Part shown: positions 17,023 through 25,053 of the stretch, in pieces | Numbering within the stretch: the stretch's first letter is position 1 | Layout of the letters: every line of letters starts with the position of its first letter | From: Marivita sp030148515 | GTDB taxonomy: Bacteria; Pseudomonadota; Alphaproteobacteria; Rhodobacterales; Rhodobacteraceae | DNA length: 64,000 bases | Direction of reading: 5' to 3' | Assembly (NCBI RefSeq): GCF_048006345.1 | Contig: NZ_CP180351.1 | Span: forward strand, 682,001-746,000 | Notes under the pieces: generated by a model | The model's input: the letters and a program-made list of their open reading frames with translations, nothing else | Databases searched by the model: none | What the model was told of the DNA's origin: nothing | Program-made: the position numbers and the translations under genes

Positions 17023-17343
17023 ATGTTCAATCGTACAGTGTATCCCGACGTGATCCTCGAGGACGAGGTTGAAGAGCTTGGTATCACACTCACAGAAGTC
17101 GCCCGCCTAATCGACGTTCATGCACGGATCTCGCAGATCATCTGTTGCAAGCGTGCCATCACCGGTGACACCGCCCTGCGGTTTGGTCACTGGTTCGGCA
17201 GCGATGCGCAATTCTGGTTCAATCTCCAAACGCAGTTAGATCGGGCCGTTGCCGACCAGGCGACTGGTGGGGAGATCAGGAAACTGCCGACGCGCGCGAC
17301 CTACGCCGCGCGGCCGCCGATTGATCAGCCGCGTTTGGTGTGA
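17023..17343 (+). CDS. HigA-like antitoxin / XRE-type regulator (orphan)
   Basis: A 106-residue protein of the HigA/VapI antitoxin family. The helix-turn-helix region (ILEDEVEELGITLTEVARLI) is followed by the family signature KRAITGDTALRFGHWFG and FWFNLQTQLD. The usual reading INEIVHGKRAI is altered here to ISQIICCKRAI. The ATG at 17023 fits the family start; an open frame continues upstream to 16906 but does not look like HigA. A higB toxin would normally lie just upstream, but the 117 bases after the protease gene hold no recognisable toxin. It is therefore an orphan antitoxin or a co-opted regulator of its DUF4214 neighbours. Confidence 0.75.
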   Translation: MFNRTVYPDVILEDEVEELGITLTEVARLIDVHARISQIICCKRAITGDTALRFGHWFGSDAQFWFNLQTQLDRAVADQATGGEIRKLPTRATYAARPPIDQPRLV

Positions 17344-17733
17344 GCGCAGAAGGGCAGGAAAGGGGAGGGAAGGCGGCAGAGCCTTCAAAGGCCCGTCCCG
17401 GCGCAAAAAGCCGGGCCGAACTGCGGAGCCCCGTCGCTTCGAATGTTGCGTATCGGCCACGGTCAATATCCGGAGAAATGGCAAAAACGTTTAGTATCAA
17501 TATCTTGATAAAATCTCCTCGAAGGGTATATAAATCACTGTACAGGGGTATGAGTTTTGCTATACATTTCTCCTTGTTGAACTGGAATCGAAGGTTTAGA
17601 AGCCTTCTCATTTGAACCCGGTCGGTTCTTTAGGGCGCAGTGCGTCTCGAAAGTGCCGATAAGGTGGGGACAACAAACGATCGTTGATGGGGCCGAATTA
17701 ATCGGGCACCGAAATTTAAGAGGAAGATAAGCT
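17344..17733. other. 390-bp intergenic region with leader of the S-layer-like gene
   Basis: No convincing gene lies here. The left part is GC-rich and holds a small hairpin at 17397-17415 (CCCGGC-gcaaaaa-GCCGGG), possibly ending the HigA-like transcript. The sequence then turns AT-rich (about 17480-17590), holding a promoter candidate. The remaining roughly 190 bases are a long untranslated leader ending in a strong AGAGGAAG ribosome-binding site before the ATG at 17734. Confidence 0.6.
17505..17532 (+). promoter_or_regulatory. Promoter candidate for the S-layer-like gene
   Basis: TTGATA (17505-17510) and TATATA (17527-17532) are spaced by 16 bases within a marked AT-rich patch. Transcription would start near 17540, leaving a 5' leader of about 190 nt. 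Long stable leaders are common for highly expressed surface-layer mRNAs. Confidence 0.45.
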
Positions 17734-20700
17734 ATGGCTCTCGACCTAAGCACGCTGACAGCTCAGCAGCAGCTCGCAGCAATCTACATCGGTTACTATG
17801 ACCGTGCCGCCGATCCGGTTGGCGAAGACTTCTGGGAAAGCGCAGTCGCCAACCCGAACCTCAGCCTCGCGGACATCGCGACGGACTTCGCGACACAGCC
17901 GGAAACGCTGATCGCTTATCCGTTCCTGAGTGACCCGACAGCGGAAGAAGCGGCGGGCTTCATCGCTGAAGTGTTCCTGAACCTCTTCAACCGCGCACCT
18001 GATGCGGCCGGTCTGGAATTCTGGAGCGGTGCTCTGCTCGCGTCGATCGCGGGTGACGAAGGCGCTCTCTCCGTTGGTGAGATCATCCTCGCCATCATCG
18101 AAGGCGCACAGGACTCTGCCGAAGGCAATGACCGCACAACGATCCTCAACAAGATCGAAGTTGCAACATCCTGGACCGACGCAGCTGACGCAGCTGGCAT
18201 CGACTACGCCACCGACACCGGCGCTCAGGCATCCGCCAAGTCGATCATCGAAGGTGTGACCGACGAAGGTTCGACCGTTGCCGCAGCCAAGTCGACCATC
18301 GACGACTTCTTCGATCCGGCACCGGTTCCGGGTGAAGAATTCCTGCTGACCTCCGCGACCGACCGCATTACCGGCACCGATGCCGACGACGAGTTCAATG
18401 CCTATATCCAGCAGAACCCGTTTGCTGGCGGCATCTCCAACTCGCTGTCCTCGGCCGACCGTATCGACGGTGGCGCAGGCAACGACCGCCTCTATGCCGA
18501 ACTGACCTTCGAATTCCTCGGCACCAACAACATCGCCGTGACCGACATCCAGCCGCGCATTTCCGGTGTTGAAGAAATCGACATCGAAGCACGTGACTTC
18601 GGCTTCGGCGGCGGCGAAGACTCCTTTACTGTCAAGGACAGCATCATCTCTCTTGGTGGCGAAGACGGTCCGGATATCATCGTTGATGCGAAGAACATCG
18701 TCGACCATGTCGAAATCGGCTCCTATTTCTCCGATGGCGACCTGACGATCGAAAACCTGACCACCCTGACCTCGTCGGGTGCGGCGCGCAACACGTCCGA
18801 GATCACCATCACGATGGATCACACGGACAACTTCAACACGGATAAAGACGCATCCGACCTCAAAGTCCTGTTCGACAACGACTACCTGCTGTCGGGCCAG
18901 GAATCCCAGGGTCAGATCTTCTACTTCCTGCTGGACGAAGATGCGGAACTCGCAGGCAACCCGAACCGCCTGAACAACATCGACGTGGACGGTATCCGTT
19001 TCACCATCGATCGCGGCAACGGTCCGGTTGAAGTCAACATCGAAGCCTCCGCCGCCAACGTGGCCGGCACACACCAGGGCTTCGTGAACGCACTGCAGGC
19101 ACCGCTTCAGGCGCTGATCCAGAACGGCACCCTGCCGGCTGGCACCACGCTGACGCTGGACCCGACCATCACCGACGTCACCTTCCTTGACAACGGTGCA
19201 CAGTCCGACCTGATCCCGGCCATCGTTCTGACCTCGGGCGACGGTTCCCCGGTCATCGCAACCGGCTTCTCGCGGATCGAAGAAGAAATCGGCGAGTACG
19301 ACGTGTACGGCCGCTTCAACTCGATCAACGAAGTTGCAGACCAGCCGATCTCCATCGACATCGACCTGCACAAGGTGGGCCGTGGCGGTGAAGGTGGCGA
19401 CCTGATCATCGGTGGCAAGGACGAAGATACAGCTGACGGCATCGCCGACGGTATCGCCGTCTTCAACATCAACGTTCTGGGTGCCGGCAACGAAGACCCG
19501 AGCGGCAAGATGACCAAGCCGTCCAGCCTCGGCACCGTGACATCGACCGGTAATGAACTGCGCATCGTCAACATCGCGACCGATCCGGTCTATGCTGTTG
19601 GTGACACCTTCGCGAGCCTTGAAATCCGCGACGGTTTCAACGCGAAGTTCTCGGGCAGCGAAAGCGGCGACCTTCAGCTGGTCAACGCAGATGCGTTCCT
19701 TGGCGACCTGATGCTGGGTACGTACGAGCACATCATCAACCTCGACACGCTGACAGCCCAGGGTGGCGGTGACGTCTCCTTCTACGGCGAACTGGATGGC
19801 AACGAAACCAACCAGGCCTACAGCTACACCACCGGTGGCGGCGACGACCTCGTCCATCTCCACATCGACGGTGACGCGACCGATTACGCTGAATCTTCGG
19901 TGAGCATCTCCACAGGTGCCGGCGACGACGTGGTCGACATCTACACCTTCTTTGATGATGGATCCGGCCAGAACGAGCAGCTGAACCAGAACATCCTTGA
20001 CAATGTCATGGTTGATACCGGTTCGGGTGACGACGTCTACTACCAGCAGAATGGGCTGATGAACGCCGACGTCATGTTGGGATCGGGCAATGACACGCTC
20101 TATGCTGACGGTGACAATGGCGGCCGTGAAATCTGGGCGATGAACTTTGACGCGCAGCGTGTAGTGGCGCAGGGTGGTCTCGGCAACTCCAGCCCGGACG
20201 ATCTGCCGGGTGAGCAGATCTCCTACGCCTATCTGGGTGGTGCAACCGTGACCGTGACCCTGTCGGGTGCCGGTATCAACGGCAACCTCGCGGCAGGCGG
20301 CGGTGTCATGGCGACAGACGCAACAGGGACTGACGACGTTGCACCCGGTGCAGACCGTTTGGTTGACGGTTTCGAAAGCAACGTGACCATCGGCAACGAC
20401 CTGATCAACGGCAACCGCTACTATGGTGACCAGCGTGACGTGAACGCGGCGATCCTCGAAGCGATCAATGATCACCCGGTTCTTGGCGAAGCGCTTTTTG
20501 CCTTTATCGGTGCCAACAACACCGTCGTGATCCGCTCGCTGGTTCCGGGCGCGTTCGAAGATGTCGATCTGCGTGTCGACATCGTTCAGGCGAACCTGAC
20601 CGGTACGGCATGGACCCCGGTCCAGACCGAAGCACGGAGCGTGTTCAGCAACTCCACCCTCGTGGTGAACTCTGTTGCATCCGCCAACACGCCGACAGGT

Positions 20701-21672
20701 GAAGACCTGACGACATCGGCTGGTGCAGACGCCTACTACGATGGTCTGAGCGCACGCGCCGACACCGCAAACAACTCGATGTCTGCGGCGGTTGGTGAGT
20801 TGGTCTCCAACACCCACACCAATGGTTCTGCCGCAAGTGGCGAAACCGACAGTGTGTATGATGGTGGCTCGGGCAACGACGTTCTGTTCCTGTCCACGGA
20901 CTCAGTTGCTGCCGCTCCGCTTGATTTCACCACCAGCAGCAACAACGCGCTGATGAACGGTGCAAGCAACGAGACCGTCAAGCTGACCGGCGAAAGCATC
21001 GGCAACGACAGCATCTTCAACTTCATGACTGCTGGCGGAACCAACCTGGCGGCGCTGACAGCTCCTGCTGCACCGGTGCCTGGTTTCGATGGCCTCGACT
21101 TCCTGGATGTCACGGCATATCTCACCAGCCAGACATCTCCGTCGGGTTCGAGCGCGTCGACTGTCCGTATCGCAACAACGCTCCAGTACAGCGAGACCAA
21201 TACATTTGGTGCCGCAACTGGTGACGGTGCAGGCGACACGGATATCAACGCCAACGAAGTTGCGGTGATCCGTTTCGACAACACCGGTCCGGATGCAGGC
21301 GAAACCTTCAATGCCATGACGGCAGCGAACGTGGCAGCCCTGTTCGGCACATCGCAGATCGGGACCGACAACGCCTATGGTGACCTGGCTCAGACCGTGT
21401 TCGATCTCGACTTCGGCCTGTCCAGCACAGCCCTGGTGAATGGTGCCGCGAAGGCGGTTCTCATGATCGAGAACGCGGACAACCTTGGCCAGTACAAGGT
21501 GTTCGAACTGAGCTGGAACGGTGCAGCAGCCGATCAGGCCGCCGCAGCCGCCAGCCTGACCGTGAACCTGCTGGGTCAGCAAGACTTCGGTGACTCGCTC
21601 ACCAACCTTGACGACGTCAACCTGGTTGGCTCGGCAGACCACGCAGCTCTGCTGACCGTCGGCTTCGTCTAA
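17734..21672 (+). CDS. Large DUF4214 S-layer-like / RTX-related surface protein
   Basis: A 1312-residue, very acidic protein in which I find no cysteine. DUF4214 repeats occupy about residues 1-130 (AIYIGYYDRAADPVGEDFW, NLFNRAPDAAGLEFWSG). A TDRITGTDADDEF and DGGAGNDRLYAE segment (about 210-250) and scattered GGxGxD-type repeats (about 699-790 and 1040-1050) are Ca-binding RTX-like. The rest is beta-rich sequence of no family I recognise. The layout recalls Caulobacter RsaA, which has an N-terminal DUF4214-like anchor, RTX repeats and type I export, though identity cannot be judged here. Codon use is strikingly uniform (AAC, CTG, GGC, ACC), with a strong RBS and tandem terminators; all suggest very high expression. 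An abundant surface-layer or adhesin protein is the best guess. Confidence 0.75.
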   Translation: MALDLSTLTAQQQLAAIYIGYYDRAADPVGEDFWESAVANPNLSLADIATDFATQPETLIAYPFLSDPTAEEAAGFIAEVFLNLFNRAPDAAGLEFWSGALLASIAGDEGALSVGEIILAIIEGAQDSAEGNDRTTILNKIEVATSWTDAADAAGIDYATDTGAQASAKSIIEGVTDEGSTVAAAKSTIDDFFDPAPVPGEEFLLTSATDRITGTDADDEFNAYIQQNPFAGGISNSLSSADRIDGGAGNDRLYAELTFEFLGTNNIAVTDIQPRISGVEEIDIEARDFGFGGGEDSFTVKDSIISLGGEDGPDIIVDAKNIVDHVEIGSYFSDGDLTIENLTTLTSSGAARNTSEITITMDHTDNFNTDKDASDLKVLFDNDYLLSGQESQGQIFYFLLDEDAELAGNPNRLNNIDVDGIRFTIDRGNGPVEVNIEASAANVAGTHQGFVNALQAPLQALIQNGTLPAGTTLTLDPTITDVTFLDNGAQSDLIPAIVLTSGDGSPVIATGFSRIEEEIGEYDVYGRFNSINEVADQPISIDIDLHKVGRGGEGGDLIIGGKDEDTADGIADGIAVFNINVLGAGNEDPSGKMTKPSSLGTVTSTGNELRIVNIATDPVYAVGDTFASLEIRDGFNAKFSGSESGDLQLVNADAFLGDLMLGTYEHIINLDTLTAQGGGDVSFYGELDGNETNQAYSYTTGGGDDLVHLHIDGDATDYAESSVSISTGAGDDVVDIYTFFDDGSGQNEQLNQNILDNVMVDTGSGDDVYYQQNGLMNADVMLGSGNDTLYADGDNGGREIWAMNFDAQRVVAQGGLGNSSPDDLPGEQISYAYLGGATVTVTLSGAGINGNLAAGGGVMATDATGTDDVAPGADRLVDGFESNVTIGNDLINGNRYYGDQRDVNAAILEAINDHPVLGEALFAFIGANNTVVIRSLVPGAFEDVDLRVDIVQANLTGTAWTPVQTEARSVFSNSTLVVNSVASANTPTGEDLTTSAGADAYYDGLSARADTANNSMSAAVGELVSNTHTNGSAASGETDSVYDGGSGNDVLFLSTDSVAAAPLDFTTSSNNALMNGASNETVKLTGESIGNDSIFNFMTAGGTNLAALTAPAAPVPGFDGLDFLDVTAYLTSQTSPSGSSASTVRIATTLQYSETNTFGAATGDGAGDTDINANEVAVIRFDNTGPDAGETFNAMTAANVAALFGTSQIGTDNAYGDLAQTVFDLDFGLSSTALVNGAAKAVLMIENADNLGQYKVFELSWNGAAADQAAAAASLTVNLLGQQDFGDSLTNLDDVNLVGSADHAALLTVGFV

Positions 21673-21680
21673 GAACCGGG

Positions 21681-21750
21681 AAGAAGGTCTTTCGGGACCT
21701 TCTTCTTCGAGAAATCGAAAGCCCCCGGTTCCGCCGGGGGCTTTTTCTTT
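21681..21750 (+). terminator. Tandem hairpin terminator after the S-layer-like gene
   Basis: The first stem is AAGAAGGTC-tttcgg-GACCTTCTT (21681-21704). A second stem, GCCCCCGG-ttccg-CCGGGGGC (21721-21741), is followed by tttttcttt. The second is a textbook Rho-independent terminator; two in a row suit a heavily transcribed gene. Confidence 0.85.
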
Positions 21751-21862
21751 GGTCCGTCGCTATCAGATGGCTCGTGATGTGACACTTGTTGACGTGTGCG
21801 GGTGATTACAAAGCGGGGTAAGCGATATTGCTGAAAGCGCACAAACCAGAGGTCATCAGACC

Positions 21863-22235
21863 TTGGCGTTTTCAAGCCCGATCCGGCGGATTGCATCTTC
21901 AGATGCGGAGCGGGTGATTCCCGTTCCGATTGCGGAAGCCAAGACCATCAAGGCGCAATCACCTGAGATTCAGCGATCAAACCGACAGGGATGGCATTCC
22001 GACACCGATCTGATGTCCCGCACCGAACCGGGGCTTGCCGAACATGCGCGCTTCATCGAGAAAGCGATCAATACCGCGACCAAATCCATTGCGCCAAATT
22101 TCCCGCTGGAAGAATACCGACTGGTTTCGGAAGGTTGGACCAACATCAATTCGAAGCACGCGTATAACAAGCCGCATAGCCATGGCGGGTTTGTGTGGTC
22201 TGGGTGTTGGCATGTAACCGTTCCAGAGGTCAGAA
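21863..22235 (+). pseudogene. Truncated putative 2OG-Fe(II) oxygenase (PF13759-like)
   Basis: The frame contains the N-terminal and middle part of a putative 2OG-Fe(II) oxygenase: QGWHSDTDLM, EEYRLVSEGWTNIN and the iron-ligand block NKPHSHGGFVWSG, then WHVTVPE. After VPE the similarity stops at about 22225. The frame runs on to 22363 only through the reverse complement of a recombinase remnant. The second iron ligand and the 2OG-binding arginine are missing, so the enzyme cannot be functional. The true N-terminus is also unclear; the only upstream in-frame start is a TTG at 21863. Confidence 0.7.
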
Positions 22236-22249
22236 ATGGTCCGTCACCT

Positions 22250-22491
22250 CATACAATATTGAGCGCCACGATCCGGGCGTTGGCGGTTGATGGCGTGACC
22301 CCGGGCATCGCTCATATGCAGCTGATAGGAGCGCAGCTCTTCGGGCGTCGCGGTGTCGGGTAAATGACCGGGAAGGCGGCGAAGTCCTTGATCGCCCGAA
22401 TACGGGTCTTCTGGGCTTTGTCGCCCATGCCACGGATGCGTGCGTCTTCGATCTTCCGGTCGCGCAGCGGGCTTACCTTCTCCTCTATCAT
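22250..22491 (-). pseudogene. Decayed tyrosine recombinase N-terminus (IS91-associated type)
   Basis: On the minus strand from the ATG at 22491, the sequence reads VSPLRDRKIEDARIRGMGDK and KTRIRAIKDFAAF. It then continues in other frames as LPDTATPEELRSYQLHMSDA and GVTPSTANARIVAL. That is the SAM-like N-terminal domain of the tyrosine recombinases often found beside IS91-family transposases. At least two frameshifts are needed to follow it, and no catalytic domain remains. Its edge coincides with the break in the 2OG oxygenase gene, so this insertion probably destroyed that gene. Confidence 0.7.
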
Positions 22492-22969
22492 GGGAACCTT
22501 GTGTCTGATGATTGAGAAGGCCCCAATCGTCAGGCAGGTCATCAAGATCGCAAAATGCGCACCGCTTTGGTCGGATCACCACACCAACCACAAGCGAAAA
22601 TGTCGATGAGCGGCTTAGCCCTTGGGCCGGCTTCATCATTTGGTGTACCTTCTGATCCGGTCGGGATGCACCAGAATCCCGCAAACCAAAACGCCAAGCT
22701 CTTTAGCATCGCAAGTGAACGATACCGCCTATTGGGTTCACCCTCCCAAATGCGACGAGACGCGAAAATTTCGCAGTTCTGCTGCACACTTTGCTACACG
22801 TTTCGCAGCACGCCGCACCCACCGAATTCTGTCGCAATTTGTGCGTATGTCCGTCGACTGGCCGCACGTCAGAAGCGGTCGACTTCGCGGTCTCGGACCA
22901 CAAGGATCGGCGTGACAAAGTCTGTGCGGCTGCGGGGCAGGTCGGTTCCCCGCAGCTTCTGATCGTTTC
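22492..22969. other. About 480 bp with no supported gene
   Basis: Frames on both strands are short, poorly composed and without family resemblance. A minus-strand frame starting LKSLAFWFAGFWCIPTGSEG has no good start site or match I know. I read this as debris next to the recombinase remnant. The last part holds a hairpin at 22930-22955 that probably belongs to the acetamidase transcript. Confidence 0.5.
22930..22955 (-). terminator. Hairpin downstream of the acetamidase gene
   Basis: CTGCGGGG pairs perfectly with CCCCGCAG across a ten-base loop, 15 bases after the acetamidase stop. There is no T-run after it, so it may act with Rho or protect the 3' end. Confidence 0.45.
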
Positions 22970-24286
22970 TTACAGCCCGTATTGCTCGCGGGCGTAGTCG
23001 CCGAGGCCGACTGCGTCGAGTTTGGCGAGGGGTGCGAGGAAGGTGACCTGGATGACGCCCGGAGCGCGGCCGATTTCGATGGCGCCGTTCACGGTGGCGC
23101 GGTTGCGGACTTCGGCCACGGTCATGCCCAACAGGGTTGCGGCGCGGGCGAGGCCGTTGTCGATGGCGGCGTTCAGGTTTGCGGCTGTCCCAATGACCGA
23201 GATCGGGGCCAGCGCGTCGATTTCGGATACACCCCATTTGGCGGCCAGTTTCTGCCCCTTGGCTTTTTCCGCATCGGTGAACGGCTTGGCTAGGGGTGGC
23301 AGGTCTTCTTCCAACGGGAAGAGGACGGGGCCGTCGATGGGGTAGTTCTTCAATACCTCGACCTGAAGCGTCACGCTGCCGGACACATCCATCGTGTGCC
23401 CTGCAATTTCGCCATCGCCTTGTCCGGCATGCATGTCACCCATGTAGACACCGGCACCCGGCACTTTGACCGGGCAGACGATGATAGCTCCGGCGCGCAC
23501 GGCGTCGATGTCCATATGGCCGTCGGTCTTGTGTTCGGCCAGCTGTTCCGCGGTGATGGCATAATCATGCGGTGCGCCTACAAGGAACGCGCCGAAATCG
23601 CCTGCGTTGTGGCTGTCTGGCATTGCCATGGAGGGGCAGGTGCCAAGCTGGCCCATGAAGGGGCGCATGCGGACCAGTGTTCCAGGCATATCCGAGGGTG
23701 CAAAGGTCAGGATCGAGTGCTGACGGCTGCCATCGGGCAGCGCGGCGTAGTGATTGGCGTTCTTGCCGATGGTTTCAGCGGCGTCCTTTGGTAGGGTCAG
23801 GCCGACGCTGCGGGTTTCGTCGAAGGTCACGGTATAGCCGTGTACGATCTCGAACGGCGTGACGGCATTGCCGCAAGTGTCGCATTTCACTGCATCCTGC
23901 CCGATCCCTTCGACATGGGTTTCCGGCCAGACGGTGTCGCAGACCGGGCAGCGCGCAGCGACGTAAGGATCGCCAAGGCAGAACCCTTCGGGAGAGCTGT
24001 CATGCCCCGAGGCGGTCGCAATCGACGTTACGGTGATATCGCGGATGCGGATCGCAACCGCGTCGCCGACCTCGGCACCCTGCACGAATACCGGCGTTGT
24101 CACTTCATGTCCGCCGCGCAGGCGCGGGGTGATCATTGGGCCCCAGCAGCCCGGAGCGGTGTTGGCGATGATCGTACCGCCGTTTTCGATTGGGCCCAAC
24201 ATCGGTGCATTGGGGTCGAGAACCGAGTTGGTGAATTCTGAAACGACAACACTGCGCCGGGACGGCGTGGTACTTCCATCAGGCAT
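22970..24286 (-). CDS. Acetamidase/formamidase family protein
   Basis: A 438-residue amidohydrolase that splits short-chain amides (formamide, acetamide) to acid plus ammonia. It carries the family blocks PGCWGPMITPRLRGGHEV, DSHNAGDFGAFLVGAPHDYA, HKTDGHMDID and VYMGDMHAGQGDGEIAGHT. A zinc-ribbon-like insertion with two CxxC pairs (CPVC and CDTC, about residues 118-150) is also found in longer members. I start at 24286 because GAGGGAGG lies just upstream of that ATG; the ATG at 24307 would bury the RBS inside the gene. It is the last gene of an iclR-mtoX-membrane protein unit. The link to methanethiol oxidase is unusual, and the real substrate is unknown. Confidence 0.88.
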   Translation of the reverse strand: MPDGSTTPSRRSVVVSEFTNSVLDPNAPMLGPIENGGTIIANTAPGCWGPMITPRLRGGHEVTTPVFVQGAEVGDAVAIRIRDITVTSIATASGHDSSPEGFCLGDPYVAARCPVCDTVWPETHVEGIGQDAVKCDTCGNAVTPFEIVHGYTVTFDETRSVGLTLPKDAAETIGKNANHYAALPDGSRQHSILTFAPSDMPGTLVRMRPFMGQLGTCPSMAMPDSHNAGDFGAFLVGAPHDYAITAEQLAEHKTDGHMDIDAVRAGAIIVCPVKVPGAGVYMGDMHAGQGDGEIAGHTMDVSGSVTLQVEVLKNYPIDGPVLFPLEEDLPPLAKPFTDAEKAKGQKLAAKWGVSEIDALAPISVIGTAANLNAAIDNGLARAATLLGMTVAEVRNRATVNGAIEIGRAPGVIQVTFLAPLAKLDAVGLGDYAREQYGL

Positions 24287-24373
24287 GAGAACCTCCCTCG
24301 TTTGCATGGTCTTGTCGAAGCAGCGTAGGGCTTATTCGCGGCCCGGCAAGATGTTTGGTGGAGCGATATAGCC

Positions 24374-25045
24374 TCAATGCCCGTAGATCGCAGACGCGAT
24401 GCCGAAGGCCCCGACGACGACAAGGCTCAGCGCCCAGACGATGTCGAGGTTGAACCACGTGCGCGACAGGAACTTGATGCCCAGCCACAGGTAGATCCCC
24501 ACGGCCAGCACGGCTCCGGCGAGGGTCATGGCCCCGGTATGGACCAATGCGACCAGAAACGCGGTGGTGATGTTCTGGCTCATGAGTTGACCTGCTGCTG
24601 CGTGTCCTTCGCCACCCACGTCGATGCCGCAGATCCCGAGATAGATCGGCACCAGCATCAGCCCTGCACCATGCGCCATTGCGGCAAGAAACGACCAAAG
24701 CGCCAGACGGGCAGGGTGCACGCGCGCCAGAAACCGGGGATGGCGGCGATTGATCAGCAGGTAGATGCCCATTGCGATCACCAGCGCCCCGGCACCGATG
24801 CGGATCTGGGTCTCCCACGTGACCAAGGCGGTCATCACCGAGAACGGCAAGAGGATTGCCGTCATGGCAAGGAAATGCCCGAAGGCCAGCGCAATCAACG
24901 CGCGGACCATGGCGCGGGGGCGGCCTTCCATCAGCGCGGCAGAGACCGCAAGGGGCCAGCCCATGCCGGGATTGATACCGTGATAGATGCCGGACAGGAT
25001 GACGGCCCCCCAGAGGGCCGTCACCGTGCTTGGATCAAAGCTCAT
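24374..25045 (-). CDS. Six-TM membrane protein (possible metal or small-solute transporter)
   Basis: A 223-residue integral membrane protein with about six membrane segments. Histidines sit inside three of them: IYHGINPGMGW near the start, MAHGAGLMLVP in the middle and ALVHTGAMTLAG in the fifth. HG-x-NPG motifs in the first helix recall HupE/NicO-type nickel or cobalt permeases, but the H-x4-D signature is absent. It starts eight bases after the mtoX stop, so the two are co-transcribed. Because the methanethiol oxidase family depends on copper, a metal-supply role is possible, but this is inference only. Confidence 0.6.
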   Translation of the reverse strand: MSFDPSTVTALWGAVILSGIYHGINPGMGWPLAVSAALMEGRPRAMVRALIALAFGHFLAMTAILLPFSVMTALVTWETQIRIGAGALVIAMGIYLLINRRHPRFLARVHPARLALWSFLAAMAHGAGLMLVPIYLGICGIDVGGEGHAAAGQLMSQNITTAFLVALVHTGAMTLAGAVLAVGIYLWLGIKFLSRTWFNLDIVWALSLVVVGAFGIASAIYGH

Positions 25046-25053
25046 TCAGATGT

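Noticed and set aside
17746..20817. A 1023-codon open frame antisense to the S-layer-like gene
   Set aside because: It mirrors the codon bias of the real gene, is rich in Val/Arg/Cys, and has no ribosome site or family match.
22555..22962. A 135-codon frame in the debris region
   Set aside because: Biased, low-complexity composition without start context or relatives; next to recombinase remnants.
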